A stretch of 64,000 nucleotides of DNA from Conchocele bisecta (taxonomy: Eukaryota > Mollusca > Bivalvia > Lucinida > Thyasiridae): positions 12,975,805 to 13,039,804 of the forward strand of contig CM055266.1 of assembly GCA_029237695.1 (NCBI GenBank), in the 5' to 3' direction. Below are positions 34,080 to 45,827 of the stretch, piece after piece. How positions within the stretch are numbered: position 1 is the first letter of the stretch; each line of letters starts with the position of its first letter. The notes under the pieces were generated by a model. It saw only the letters and a list, made by a program, of their open reading frames with translations. It was not told where the DNA came from and made no database searches. The position numbers and the translations under genes were made by a program.

Positions 34080-34930
34080 GGAGTGTCTCACCCACTACCA
34101 ATGGGTCAAGTTTACTCGAATGACACAGGGCGGTTAGGTATCAATGTGAAGACGTATGATAACATATGATGAGATATGCAAAATTTGGATGTACGTCAAA
34201 AGCTTTAACGGACATGATCTATATTTCAATAACAGTATGTCAAGGTCATCGAATTACCATTGGTGGTTAGCTATCGATGTAGGAAAGCTACTGTTAAAGG
34301 GTGGCCACCATCCAACTAACTTGTGCGTAGATATGCAAACTTTGGACGTACGTCCAAATGTTTTATGGACATGACCTTTATTTGTGAAAAGTAGGTATTG
34401 GTCACCGAATGACACAGTATGGTTAACTGTCAATATAAGGAATGTGCTGATAAAGTTTGTCGACCATCCAACTAACCTATGAGGAGATATACGAAATTTG
34501 GACATACGTCCTCAAGTCATGGACATGCCCTATATTTCGAAAAGGTATGTCAATGTCACTTGAATGACCCAGGGTGGTTGGTGTCAATGTAAGGAAGTTT
34601 GGCGAACATCTGACTAACGATGTAACGTTTCAACGTAAATGACATTTGGACGTACGTCCAATTGTTGACGGGCGTGACCTATAATTTGAGAAAGGGAAGT
34701 CAATGTCAACCGTATTTCCCTGGATGGTTAGGTATCAATATAAGGAAGCTACTCATGAAGTTTGGCGTACATCCGAAATTTTCAAAAGTATTGACACAGA
34801 GGTTAAGGTCACCAATATGACGGCCAATGGCACACGAATGACGTTGTATGGATGGCTATCAACGTGAGGAAGTTATTGGTGAAGGTTGTTAATGATCCGA
34901 CTAACGGATCAAGATATACTTGATATTTGG
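34080..34930 (+). repeat. Degenerate tandem array, period about 150-170 bp
   Basis: Units contain GGTTAGGTATCAATGTAAGG, ATCCAACTAACTTATGAGG-like text, TTTGGACGTACGTCC and GACATGACCTATATTT. About five units are visible. A reverse-oriented relative is at 56,411-56,930. Confidence 0.65.
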
Positions 34931-34989
34931 ACTTAAGTCCAAAAGTTACGTCCCAAATTACGAACGACGACGACGACTCCGGAATTGTA

Positions 34990-36500
34990 ACCGATATGTC
35001 TCACTTTCCACCATCGTGGCTGAGACAAAAATGAATAATTCAACAAGTTAAACGCCACACCAACTTGGTACTGAAAAAAGAGGATGCCAGGATATTTCTC
35101 AACAATGACTGCGCTAAAATATACATACCTACAGGGACACATATTCTAATTGCCAGGATTAATTTATGTGATCTTTGTTTTACTGTCTATCCATTACTTT
35201 TCAATTTGCTCAATACAGTACTGGTATATTTGGTGTGTATCCACACAAGTGGGTGTAGATTTCAGAAAGCAATGCAAACTACATCTGACGACATTATTTA
35301 TAGAAGTGACCAGACACCTTTTGATCAACCATCATTCAATGAACACCGGAATTTTAGTTTCTGGATCACGATTTATCTTTTATCCTCACGGAGTTAATCG
35401 TAGTGTTTAACTTAGCGAGTTGAAACGTTTGGCTGTCAGGGTCAACTACATGAAGTGAAAATGTGCGAAATTACACTGGATTATTTCGTTCAGATTTTTG
35501 GAAATATCCCTTTGAATGTTTGGGTCGTGTTTTTCATCCACCCGACTTTCAATAGTGTCATATCCTGAGACAGATCAACCGGACTCGTGTTATATGTAGA
35601 GGTCTATGTGGACCTATATGGATATGGACATGCACATTACACGTCTGCTTCTGGTGAGTGAATACTTTACTTTGTTAATATACGACGGTGGGTCAATAAG
35701 TAGTGTCACATGACATTATCCTTCTAACAACTAGTCCAACTTTAAAAAGAAGTGGCACATGCATTCATTAACATTATTCTCGACACAGTGACAACGGGCA
35801 TAGTCGATCATAGATCCTATGAGAGACTACACTAACGGAATATGGAACAATACGTTTTGTTTTAGACCTACTTTTAAAGGTATGTGACGCTACTTATTTA
35901 CCAATCCTCGTGCTTGTACACTACATCAGTTACGCGATTCACAGTACAGTGAACACACAGACAATGCAATCATACTTATGGCATACCATGTACGTAGATC
36001 ATACAATATATATTGACAGTAGTTATTGTAATATATTTCGTTTGATGTAATATGCCAATATAATGTGGGCATTACTTTAGGAAAACTTGCAAATACTGAT
36101 TATTTAAACAAGATGGACGCGTAATTTGTGTTGCTAAATGTGACGTCATAAATTTACACTACATTGCCGGTGATATGTCAAGAATTGTATGTTTTATCGT
36201 TAATAAGCTGTTAACTCACTTTATTTATATTATATATGTATTGTATATGCAAATGTCAATAATGATATCACAATATGATTTAACATATTTCATAATTTAT
36301 TTGGCGATTTGAAGATGTTGCCTAGCAACCAAGTCAAGCATTTTGTTTTCATTATTTCTACGATGTTGAGCTAAGTTCAAAATATGATGATAGCTCGTAA
36401 ATTGTTTGTAAAAAGTCCACAGCTGTAAGCCATCAAAAACAATACAGCAAGCAAGCACCTGTGACCGTGAAGGCTGAAGCACACATTCAATACTTTTCTT
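34990..36500. other. No gene recognised
   Basis: Two overlapping plus-strand frames at 35,065-35,410 show no domain and no splice context. The rest is AT-rich. Confidence 0.45.
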
Positions 36501-36536
36501 CACGTGGTTTCTCCAGTTACATCCACATTTCAGGCA

Positions 36537-36960
36537 GTAACCTCTCGTGAGATCAATGTGCACGCGGATGGACATACCATGAGGAGAACAACTGCTACAT
36601 ATGTTTACCATTGTATGTCCACTGCAAGGAGCTTACACATATCCTGGGTGGGCACGGACCAACTATTACGAGGAGCGACTGCTACATATGTCGACCAGAT
36701 AGCGACCAGTGTATAGTGTATGTCCACTGCAAGGGAGTACACATATCTTGGGTGGCCGGACCGAAAAATGTCACCATGTATAACTATGACTGTCATTATT
36801 TCAGGCGTTATTCTCAGTACTGTATGATCAACGTGCTGGTGGACGGACAAGACTTTACGGATACTACTGCTACATATGTCGGTCATACAGCGGCCATTGT
36901 ATGTCCAATACAAGGGTATTACACATGTGCCATGTGAAGGTGGGCAGGAACGCCTAATGT
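36537..36960 (+). pseudogene. Truncated tandem copies of an Ig-exon 5' half
   Basis: Intron end plus exon start is repeated. At 36,537 a TTTCAG acceptor is followed by a text like the exon at 36,997, containing ATYV-type coding and ISWVG. A shorter partial copy follows near 36,668 (GGAGCGACTGCTACATATGT). At about 36,805 TTTCAG is followed by INVLVDGQDFTDTTATYV and AAIVCPIQGYYTC, ending in TGA. Each copy stops after about 100-150 bp, before the second half of the Ig domain. They look like failed tandem duplications of the exon head, with the first Ig cysteine kept only in some. Confidence 0.55.
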
Positions 36961-36996
36961 TACTCTGTATTATAACTATAACTGTCATTGTTTCAG

Positions 36997-37327
36997 GCAG
37001 TATTCTCCTGTATAATTAACGTGCGGGTGGTTGGACAGTACATTACGGATACTACAGTTACATATCTCGGCCAGACAGCGACCATTGTATGTCCAATACA
37101 AGGGGATTACACATATCCTGGGTGGAAAGGACCGCCAGAGGACCTCAGATATAACACTAGAGGCAGTGGGGATTTAAACCCAAAAGTAGCAAAGTGGACA
37201 ATTTTTGCCGCCAACCAGCGCGACCTCGTCATCACAGACGTCACCATATCATACGCTAGCACGTACAAATGTACCACGATCATTAGTGGGAATTTCCAAG
37301 AAGGATGGCTTATATTGAAGGTCAGAA
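36997..37327 (+). CDS. Immunoglobulin-domain exon (single Ig fold)
   Basis: The exon begins after CATTGTTTCAG and ends before GTAAGTACAG at 37,328. It encodes about 110 residues with the hallmarks of an Ig fold: TATIVCPIQG (B-strand Cys), DYTYPGWKGPP (C-strand Trp), DLVITDVT, and ASTYKCTTI (F-strand Tyr-x-Cys), closing with GWLILKVR. Such domains make the extracellular parts of adhesion and immune-type receptors, where an intradomain disulfide links the two cysteines. Compared with the copy at 36,805 it has small indels near its start, so the true acceptor phase is unclear (phase 0 as read, while a phase-1 start would need one base). No signal peptide, membrane exon or neighbour exon was found nearby, so the gene model is incomplete. 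Confidence 0.65.
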
Positions 37328-37339
37328 GTAAGTACAGTT

Positions 37340-37967
37340 CTTCTACATAAGCATACACTATGTCTGACTGGTATGTTACATGTATCCAATTACCACCAGG
37401 GCCGTACATCAGGTTAAATTTGTATAACCCAATTATCACATAACTTTATAAATGTTTTTCGAGGATGGGTCGGTACATGTTGGTCGTCTACAGTTAATCA
37501 TGATTTACGCTCTTAACCATTTACGGATCTACGCATTTACATTTACTGTTTACATTTTCTGACCTGACATATACTGTTTAAATCATAACCCTTAGAATGT
37601 GGGAATGTAGGAAACAAAACATGTCGTCTGCTGTTGTTATATATTTCATCTGCTTTCTGAAAAAACCTGATTTGATATCACTTTAGAACCATTTCCATTA
37701 CAAATTATTCTAAAGGGCTGTTAAATCATATATTTTGCTAAGATAATTAGTAAATATAAAATATACAGCAGACAAAAAACAAATTCAGCATTGTAAGGGT
37801 TAATACATGTCAGGATACATATACTAGTTGAGTGCCTGTGCTATTTGACTGATACCTATTGCTGACTGCTTGTACAAGCATTTTGAATTTTTGAATGGAT
37901 TATGACTATGCCGTCACTAGGTCAATCTCGGGAATGTCTATTGCTGTAACGTTGTGAAACAGTTGAA
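37340..37967. other. No gene recognised
   Basis: AT-rich intron-like or intergenic DNA after the Ig exon. No further splice-bounded frame was seen. Confidence 0.45.
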
Positions 37968-38065
37968 AGCCGCAACATATATACATAGTATGTCAGGTGG
38001 TATATGGTTTTCGTCGGTCCGTCCGTCCGTCCGTCCGTCCGTCCGTCGGCCAGGGGTATCCGTGA
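37968..38065. repeat. (GTCC)n-bearing repeat fragment
   Basis: GTATGTCAGGTGGTATATGG then TTTTCGTCG and eight GTCC-type units at 38,016-38,047, like 3,330-3,391. Confidence 0.7.
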
Positions 38066-38168
38066 GCCTCTGTTCATTGGCTCTAGTTTTCATTGAAATA
38101 GTGAAGATTATATACTCAACATATAAAATGCATGAATAAAAGGTTAGTTACATGTACAATGCCATTAA

Positions 38169-38667
38169 AGATACATGTCCACTCAGTAGGCACAAATGCC
38201 AGGTCATAATATAGGGAGACAGATAGTTTTGTATATTCTGTAGATATGACATTTTCTGGCAAAAAAGACATTAATTCACCATTACCCTAGGTATTGATTG
38301 GCATTATTATAATTTTTATATTAGACATAACTTCCCACACTGATATCAGGGGCGATAACCGTGTTTTCTTTAAATGTTAACAGACCTTGCTATTTATTTT
38401 TTGATCATACTTTATAATTTTTCGAAAATATTATTTGTTCAGGTGACACATTTAACTAGTGTAAATACTTTAAAATATCATGCCTCATTTGCATATTAAA
38501 ATAGCCTGATACCACCACGAGTCACTCAATAAAATAAATATTACTAAATTATTATATCTGTATAGCGGTCACTTTTAATTTTTAGAACAGTTGAAATAGT
38601 GACACAATTATACACTTATTTAATTCCTATCAAGAACATTGTGGGCCTACTGAATGGGTATGTACCT
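38169..38667. mobile_element. TTAA-family MITE, copy 3 (499 bp, complete)
   Basis: TTAA flanks both ends (38,165-38,168 and 38,668-38,671). The ends AGATACATGTCCACTC and GAATGGGTATGTACCT are inverted repeats with few changes. The interior shares GATATCAGGGGCGATAACCG and AGGTGACACATTTAACTAG with the relatives. Confidence 0.8.
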
Positions 38668-38939
38668 TTAACAGCGAATATTACGCAGATCATTTGTTAA
38701 AGTCAACAACAAACATCCTACACGTGGTAAGACTGGGTAATGAATGCTCAAATTGACACGTACTGATTTGTATTTTAGCAAAATTGAAGCAAACTAGATG
38801 CATACATTGTATAACGCCTAATGTAAACGGTAAATGTATGACTTTAATTGTAAATGTTGTATTAAAATGCAATTTTGCAGATAAAAAATGGTTTTGTACC
38901 ATTTTGAAGCTGTTTGACTGAATTGAATTCAAATATTTT

Positions 38940-39705
38940 TGGTGTGATATAGTCGCCGCTTTTGGCATGTGTCCGTGCGTCCGTGTGTCAATGCGTCCGT
39001 ACGTCCAGCATTTGCATTAATATGTTAAGTACCAAATATCTCTACAACTCTAAGTCAATTTGACTTGACCCTTCATATACCTCTTTATCATTATACATAT
39101 ATTCATGCTATAGCCCACCCATGCGGCCCCCATGACCAAGATCAAGGTCAAATTACTTTGAAATTTGCTTTAAATATGTTTTTAATGTGCGTTAAAGTTT
39201 TTTTCCTGTAAGGCTCTACCACCATGCTGCGCCAAATACACGACCGTCCAACCCCCGCTGATCCCAAGGTCAAGGTCACATACTTAGTATTTTTACAAAA
39301 CTTAACATCAGATAGATATGTTATAACTTCTACTTGTTTCATCGAAAATTCTTAATATTTCATACATACATTCCTCTAAGGATCTACTATCATGCTGTGA
39401 CAAATCCCCGCTGATCTCGATGTCAAGGTAACATCCTTAGTCTCTTTACTAAACTTAACATCAGAGAAATCGGTAATAACTTCTATTTCCTTTCTCAGAT
39501 CTACTTCACATTTCACACACTCATTACTCCAATGGACTTCTATCACCCTGTGGCAAATTCACGTTTGTGTCGCCCCCGCGAAGCCCATAGTCAAGGTCAC
39601 AAGCCCACACACTTGGATTTTTTACATATGTAGGGGTACCTGGGCCCACGTGTGGGGTATTCCGTAAGCCTTGCTTACTGACCAATCTAGTTACATTTTA
39701 AATGT
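38940..39705 (+). repeat. CCGTCC/AAGGTCAAGGTCAC composite repeat, copy 1
   Basis: A GTCCGT-rich head is followed by ~180-bp internal units with AAACTTAACATCAGA, CTCTACCACCATGCTG and CCCGCTGATCCCAAGGTCAA, and ends with GGGGTATTCCGTAAGCC, CTTACTGACCAATCTAGTTA. It shares its end with the copies at 39,868 and 41,224. No coding potential was seen. Confidence 0.65.
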
Positions 39706-39867
39706 TTTGATATTATCTCGATTGTGCATGAATATAAGTAAAAACAAATGCTGCTTATTATGAGGCCAATCACACAGCCCTAAAAATAGTGCCGAAGTAT
39801 TAACCATATTATAGTATATTATTTATAAGTATATAGCTATTAAACATTAAACACAATATGTATCGAT

Positions 39868-40908
39868 AGTATTATACCTCATGCAACGAGTTGTGTGGAG
39901 GGGGTATGCTGGAGTCAGGTTATCCGTCCGTCCGTGCGTCCGTCCGTCAATAAACTTAACATCAGAGAAATATGTTATATCTTCTATTCCCTTTATCTAA
40001 AATGATTAATATTTCACACATGCATTCCTGTAAGGCTCTACTACTATGCTGTGCCAAATGCACGACCGTCCAACCCCCGCTGATTACAATTTCAAGGTCG
40101 TATACTTAGTCTCTTTACAAAACATAACATCAGAGAAATATGTTATAACTTGTATTTCCTTCATCTCAAATTATTAATATTTCACACATGCATTCCTGCA
40201 AGGCTCTACTACTATGCTGCGCCAAATCCACAACCATCCAACTCCCGCTAATATTTTACTCGTGAATTCCTCTAAGGTTGTACTATCATGCTGTGACAAA
40301 TCCACGACCGTCCAGCCCCTGCTTATTCCAAGGTCAATGTCACATACTTAGTCTTTTTACAAAACTTAACATCAGAGAAATATGTTATAACTTCTACCTC
40401 TTTCATCGAAAATTCTTAATTTTTTATGCATGCATTCCTCTAAGGATCTACTATCATGCTGTGATAAATCCCCGCTGATCTCGATGTCAAGGTCACATCC
40501 TTAGTCTCTTTACAAAACTTAACATCCGAGAAATATGTTATAACTTCTATTTCTTTCATCGAAAATTATAATATGTCGTGCATGCAGTCCTATAAGGCTC
40601 TACTAATGATGTGACAAATCCCAACTGATCTCGAGGTCAAGGTCACATACTTAGTATCTTTACAAAACTTAACATCAGAGAAATCGGGTATAACTTATAT
40701 TTCCTTGCTCGGATCTGCTTCACATTTTACACACTCATTGCTCCAATGGACATATACACCCTGTGATAAATTCACATTCGTGCCACTCCCGCTAAGCCCA
40801 GAGTCAAGGTCACAAGCCCACACACTTGGATTTTTCTTTTAATATTTAGGTGTACCTGGGCCCATGTGGGGGTATTCCGTAAGCCACGCTTACTGAACAA
40901 TCTAGTTA
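39868..40908 (+). repeat. CCGTCC/AAGGTCAAGGTCAC composite repeat, copy 2
   Basis: It opens with ATACCTCATGCAACGAGTTG, GTGGAGGGGGTATGCTGG and AGTCAGGTTATCCGTCCG. About five ~180-bp internal units follow, and it ends with GGGGGTATTCCGTAAGCCAC then CTTACTGAACAATCTAGTTA. Confidence 0.7.
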
Positions 40909-41004
40909 CCGTCTATGTTCATTTACTTTGCTTTACATCTATAGGTTATTGAAACAATGTATAGTTACTACGATGATGCCTATGTGTCCATGCATGTATC
41001 TTAA

Positions 41005-41222
41005 AGGTACATGCCCACTCGATAGGCACAAACTGTTCTTTATATCAGACACATCATCTGGGATATTTTCTGGCACACCAAACATTCCTTCACCGTTACC
41101 CCGCGTATTGATGGCATTATTATACCTTTTATATCAATCGTAAATTTCCACACTTGATATCAGGGGCGATACTCGTGTTTCCTTAACATGTTAACGGACA
41201 TTGCTATTTATTTTATGTATTT
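41005..41222. mobile_element. TTAA-family MITE, copy 4 (left half only)
   Basis: TTAA at 41,001-41,004 precedes AGGTACATGCCCACTCGATA. The element is cut at 41,222, exactly where the next composite repeat begins. Confidence 0.65.
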
Positions 41223-41223
41223 A

Positions 41224-41735
41224 TACCCCCGCAACGAGTTGTGGGGGTGTATACTGGAGTCATGTTGTCCGTGCGTCCGTGCGTCCGTCCGTCACTAAAC
41301 TTAACATCAGAGAAATATAGTATAACTTCTATTTCTTTCATCTAAAATGCTTAATATTTCACACATGCATTCCTGTAAGGCGATACTACCATACTGTGCC
41401 AAATTCACGACCGCCCGACCCCCGCTGATTCCAAGGTCAAGGTAAAATATTTAATCTCTTTACAAAACTTAACATCAGAGAACTATGTTATAACTTCTAT
41501 TTCCTTCATCTAAAATTTCATCTAAAATGCTTAATATTTCACACATGCCTTCCGGTAAGGCTCTACCACCATGCTGTGCCAAATCCACCACCGTCCAACC
41601 CCCGCTGATCCCAAGGTCAAGGTCAAATATTTGGTCTCTTTATAAATCTGACTTCAACCGATTTCAAGGTCAAGGTATTTGGGCCCATGTGGGGGGTATT
41701 CCGTAAGCCTCGCTTACTGAAAAATCTAGTTTAAA
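41224..41735 (+). repeat. CCGTCC/AAGGTCAAGGTCAC composite repeat, copy 3
   Basis: It starts CCCCCGCAACGAGTTGTGGG followed by TGTATACTGGAGTCATGTTG, has fewer internal units than copy 2, and ends GGGGGTATTCCGTAAGCCTC then GCTTACTGAAAAATCTAGTT. Confidence 0.7.
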
Positions 41736-42419
41736 CAATAGATGCTATTCTATTCGGCTCATATTTAAGGGTGGGAATTGGCTCGGACACCTTCCATACC
41801 CGGTAATAGATGCTATCGCTGTTTCGCTATATATGCTATTTATAACAAAACATTTTCTCTATTCGTCCGCGTACCGATTTCTGTTACACCTAGCTCCATT
41901 TTCATAGTTTGACCAGTGCAGATGAATCTGACCAAGTTTGACCAACGTTCAATTTTGTCCGAGTATGATCATATTGTAACGTCCCTATGTCGTATCCGTC
42001 TTCAGCAATACGGTATAAACCATAATATTTCCTGTTCAGGCAGGGGGTTGGTAGCGGGCCCTCGTGAATCGGGGTAGGGAAATTTAACGACTATATCTAC
42101 TTGGCAATGAAAAGACGACAGTGACGAGATTTTAGTAACATCTGATATTTTGATAATAGTTCTAACATGCAGTATTACTCAACGTGTACAATTAAAGAGT
42201 GGTGACAAACTATGATAACAACGATGAGGGTGATCTGATTATGGACAGATAATGACTAAATATGAGATGTACACATGGCAAGATACAAAAGCACAGCAGG
42301 CGACTGTGGGAGTAAGCAGACTCAAGAAAGGATATTAGCACATGTAAACACGGACTAGATTTATGCTAAAATCTAGCGGAAAATCACACTAACGCAAACC
42401 CAAGTCACGGTGGGGAATC

Positions 42420-43140
42420 ACGAAGCTGGGGTTGGGAAATAATGCTGGGTGAGAAGTCACACAGCGGGGATCACGAAGCTGGGGGTGGGAATAATGCTGG
42501 GTGGGGAAGTCACACAGCGGTAGTCACGAAGCTGGGGGTGGGAAATAATGCTGGGTGGTGGGGGAGTCACACTAGCGGGGATCACGAAGCTGGGGGTGGG
42601 AATAATGATGGGTGGGGGAGTCACACAGCGGGGATCACGAAGCTGGGGGTGGGTAATAATGCTGGGTGGGGGAGTCACACAGCGGGGGATCACGAAGCTG
42701 GGGGTGGGAAATAATGCTGGGTGGGGGAGTCACACAGCGGGGATGACGAAGCTGGGGGTGGGGTGGAAATAATGCTGGTGGGGGAGTCACACAGCGGGGA
42801 TCACGAAGCTGGGGGTGGGAAATAATGCTGGGTGGGGAAGTCACACAGCGCGGGAATCACGAAGCTGGGGTTGGGGACTAATGTTGGGTGGGGGAGTCAC
42901 ACAGCGGGAATCACGAAGCTGGGGTTGGGACTAATGCTGGTGGGGGAGTCACACAGCGGGGATCACGAAACTGGGAGTGGGAAATAATGCTGGGTGGGGG
43001 AGTCACACAGCGGGGTGTCAGGAAGCTGGTGGAGACTAATGTTGGGTGGGGAGTCACACAGCTGGGTGGGGAATTACACAGCAGGTGGGCACACGGCAGG
43101 GGTGGGGAGTCGCACAGCCGGGGGTCACGAAGCTGGGGTT
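42420..43140. repeat. G-rich minisatellite, ~54-bp unit, about 13 units (3' LTR)
   Basis: Unit parts are GGGGATCACGAAGCTGGGGG, TGGGAAATAATGCTGGGTGG and GGGAGTCACACAGC. Each unit has four or more runs of three or more G, so G-quadruplexes are plausible on the plus strand. The unit degenerates towards 43,270. Confidence 0.9.
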
Positions 43141-43553
43141 GGAATCATGACACATAGCTGAATGGGGGGGGGGGGCACACAACAGCTAGGACGCATGACA
43201 ATGGAATTGGGATCACCTAACAGGGGTGGGAGGGGGGCACGAATGTTAGGGTGTGGCGTCACACAGCAGGGGGTTCATGAAGCTCAAATTGGGAATCGTA
43301 TCGCAATGGGGAAAAAGTGGGTGGGGTAATGGGATATTGGCATTATTATGGTTCCAGCCAATATTAATAATCAATAATGTCAGACTGACGTTCAAATCAT
43401 CACATCTCACGACTAACGGACCATTGGTAACATCGTCGGTGAGTAATGTTTAAGGGGGGGGGGGGATATTTGGGCCTTGGGAGTTCTGAGACGCGAGTTG
43501 CGTCTCGAGTTGCGTCGCTCGGGACAAAGTCGCCAACTGACAGATTTCACTCC

Positions 43554-43562
43554 TATTTATAG
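43554..43562 (-). promoter_or_regulatory. TATA-box-like motif in LTR of element 2
   Basis: Minus-strand CTATAAATAGG lies about 400 bp inside the U3 end, a reasonable place for an LTR promoter. The partner LTR has a T-run at the same place (CTATTTTTAG near 49,671). Confidence 0.4.
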
Positions 43563-43577
43563 GTGTTGTCAGGCCGA

Positions 43578-43614
43578 GTTGGACAAGTTCCGTGACTTAC
43601 GGAACTTGTCCAAC
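43578..43614. repeat. Perfect hairpin, 16-bp arms and 5-nt loop
   Basis: GTTGGACAAGTTCCGT, loop GACTT, then ACGGAACTTGTCCAAC. It lies just upstream (minus sense) of the TATA motif. In the other LTR (about 49,687-49,722) three changes weaken it. Confidence 0.8.
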
Positions 43615-43960
43615 CTCCCGCATAGTGATTGGCTAGATTGTATGGACGGAATATTTCCGATCAGACACGAGCCAAAACAAGCACAGCCAGTAAACATGGC
43701 GGCTGCATTCAACACACACAGGAAATGCCAACAAACTATTGTGAATTATAACGAACTAAACAAGTTTCCTGGTGTGTGAAGACGACAATCATAAACTATT
43801 GACACTTGTGAATATTCAGGCATGCATCTGAGATCATGGTAAGTTGTGTGCATAAAATGACAGACGTGTTTTTTTGTCCAAAATGTGTGATAAATTCGAA
43901 GCGAGGAATACGCAATAACATCTGTGTATAGCAGATGCTTCGCTGGCTGGGTCGCTTCAT

Positions 43961-45390
43961 TACCCCGCCTGTTCGTCCAGAGTTCGTCCTCGAACTCATG
44001 AAAAAAAATAGGATAAACGTAATATATGCTGCCACAACTGAATGTCACGATTTGTATAAAAACATACGGCTATTTACATGTAAATGAGATTTTTTAACCA
44101 AATATTTCTTACACGATCCATAACATGTATGAATCTTTGCAGTATGGTCTCTACATTTTACTTGATAGTCATTAAAAATTCTATGTGCGGCGATAATAAT
44201 GTGACCCGGACAAGCTACAGAACATGTGGGGACATGGTCAATAATACGTTTCCTTATACTTTCTAATCAAAATACTATCGTACATCTACTAACAAACACG
44301 TATCAATGTTTTTTTTTTTGAAATAATCCTTAATTCATGTATCGGTATGGCTACTAGTGCTTTACTGTGGGTGTTGGCACGCTATTCAGAATCATATAAT
44401 ATTTCCCTTGGTCATCGTAAATAGGAAAGCTATATTATATTGTATCTAATTTCGTAGATATATGAAAACATGAACATAAGTGTGTCAACATCAAAGCAAA
44501 ACACTCGGATACCAATACTTACTCTTATTATATCTTATTCTATTATTTCAGGTACTCATTAAACTGCTATATGAAAGTTAATTGAATAGTGTCGCTCGCT
44601 GCCATTACGACAGCCACGCATATATTCGTGGGCAAATGATCATTTCGAATAACAAATGTCCCATATATGAATGGCTAATTCAGTATGCCTACATGGGTTT
44701 GAACACGGGAAACGCAACAAATAGCAAAGTTTATATTCATTTGCTGTACCTTCAGCAAATAATATGTGGGTACTGTTCACAAATCATCAGACATGCATTC
44801 TTAACACATTTGACATGTTCTGCTTCTGTTACTTCACTCAACATGAAATACTTGTTTATGTAATGTTTCTCTTAATTTGCAATTAGGTAAAAAACTATTT
44901 TTATCATGTAGACTGCAGTTAGTGTATGCCATTGAATGGGACAAATCCGCACACTAAAAAAATACATAGCAAATCACACCTCTGCATGCCACAGCGCATT
45001 CATACCAATAACATTCAATTCCCTCACATACAAAAAAAAATGTTACATACTTGTCATTTTCTGGAAACACGTGACCTCCATACTCCATGGATAGTGTACA
45101 CAAGTCAAATTGGTTAGATATGAGAGTGCCAACGACATGGTACTGTCATATATGGGTCAGCGTACTATCACCTCGATCCTAATAAAAAATACTAACACAT
45201 GGTGTTCTGTATCTAATTGTACTATTTACTATTTCACTTGTCTTATAAGTATACGCTGTCTCATGTTCTTAAACGCGAATCCTTTTATGATCTATATATG
45301 TACGCGGATATTTAATATTTACGCGAAAATTTCAGTTTATATTGGGTATAAGCGCACATATTTGTCCTGTGTAAAATGTGCTGTTCCATA
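43961..45390. other. Interior of element 2 with no recognised gene
   Basis: The first bases (TTACCCCGCCT, minus AGGCGGGGTAA) are a candidate purine tract. The rest is AT-rich, with no pol motif seen on either strand. Confidence 0.45.
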
Positions 45391-45827
45391 GTGACGTCTT
45401 GCACTACGGCTATTATCGCGAACTTATCCACAACGCGTATTTATTTAACGTTTGATTTTGCGGAAAATCATCCTCGTGTATGGTGGTTCCGCCGATGGCC
45501 CAAGTATGGCAAATGATCCGTCGTCAATCGTAGTCACGTTTGCTATCGCGTTGTAGCGTTTCCACGGGTGGTCCTCATGGGTAATCGCTCGTCAGCATTT
45601 GCGTCGTCTGTGAACATTCGCATCGGTGGTTCGTCATCCGCCCGATTTACGTGTGGGCGGTATCAGCATCGTATTAGTCTTCATCTCTACACGCGTCGAT
45701 TATCGCAGTTTCCTTCCAAGGATTTACGTCTCGTCGTCATGTCGTATAGGAAACGTAAGCCTCCCTTGGAGTAGATGGCATATAGTCTTCGCACCGAACG
45801 CAGGACTCATTAATACGTTTAGTATAT

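Larger units (their letters stand above)
39740..41966. mobile_element. Dispersed repeat family A, copy 3 (split by insertions)
   Basis: 39,740-39,868 matches the left part of copy 2 (CAATCACACAGCCCTAAAAA). The match resumes at about 41,736 (CAATAGATGCTATTC, then GCTATCGCTGTTTCGCTATA) and fades by 41,966. Between them lie two composite repeats and one partial TTAA MITE. The nested order gives relative ages. Confidence 0.65.
41975..43960 (-). repeat. 3' LTR of element 2 (1,986 bp)
   Basis: Contains the ~54-bp G-rich array, a minus-strand TATA motif, and a perfect hairpin. It is cleaner than the partner LTR: hairpin and TATA are intact here and damaged there. Confidence 0.65.

Noticed and set aside
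35065..35410. Two overlapping frames of 110 and 86 codons
   Set aside because: No domain, no splice context, typical chance frames in AT-rich DNA.
42420..43140. CRISPR-like array
   Set aside because: Units are adjacent without unique spacers, in a eukaryotic retroelement LTR.
42442..43157. Gly/His-rich frames across the LTR minisatellite
   Set aside because: The ~54-bp unit creates open frames. No start context, and they are not kept in the other LTR.
43477..43779. Plus-strand frame with ATGGCGGCTGC start at 43,696, taken at first as a promoter plus first exon with a TATTTATAG box
   Set aside because: It lies inside an LTR of element 2. The TATA motif reads better on the minus strand, in the element's sense, and the partner LTR has a stop in this frame.
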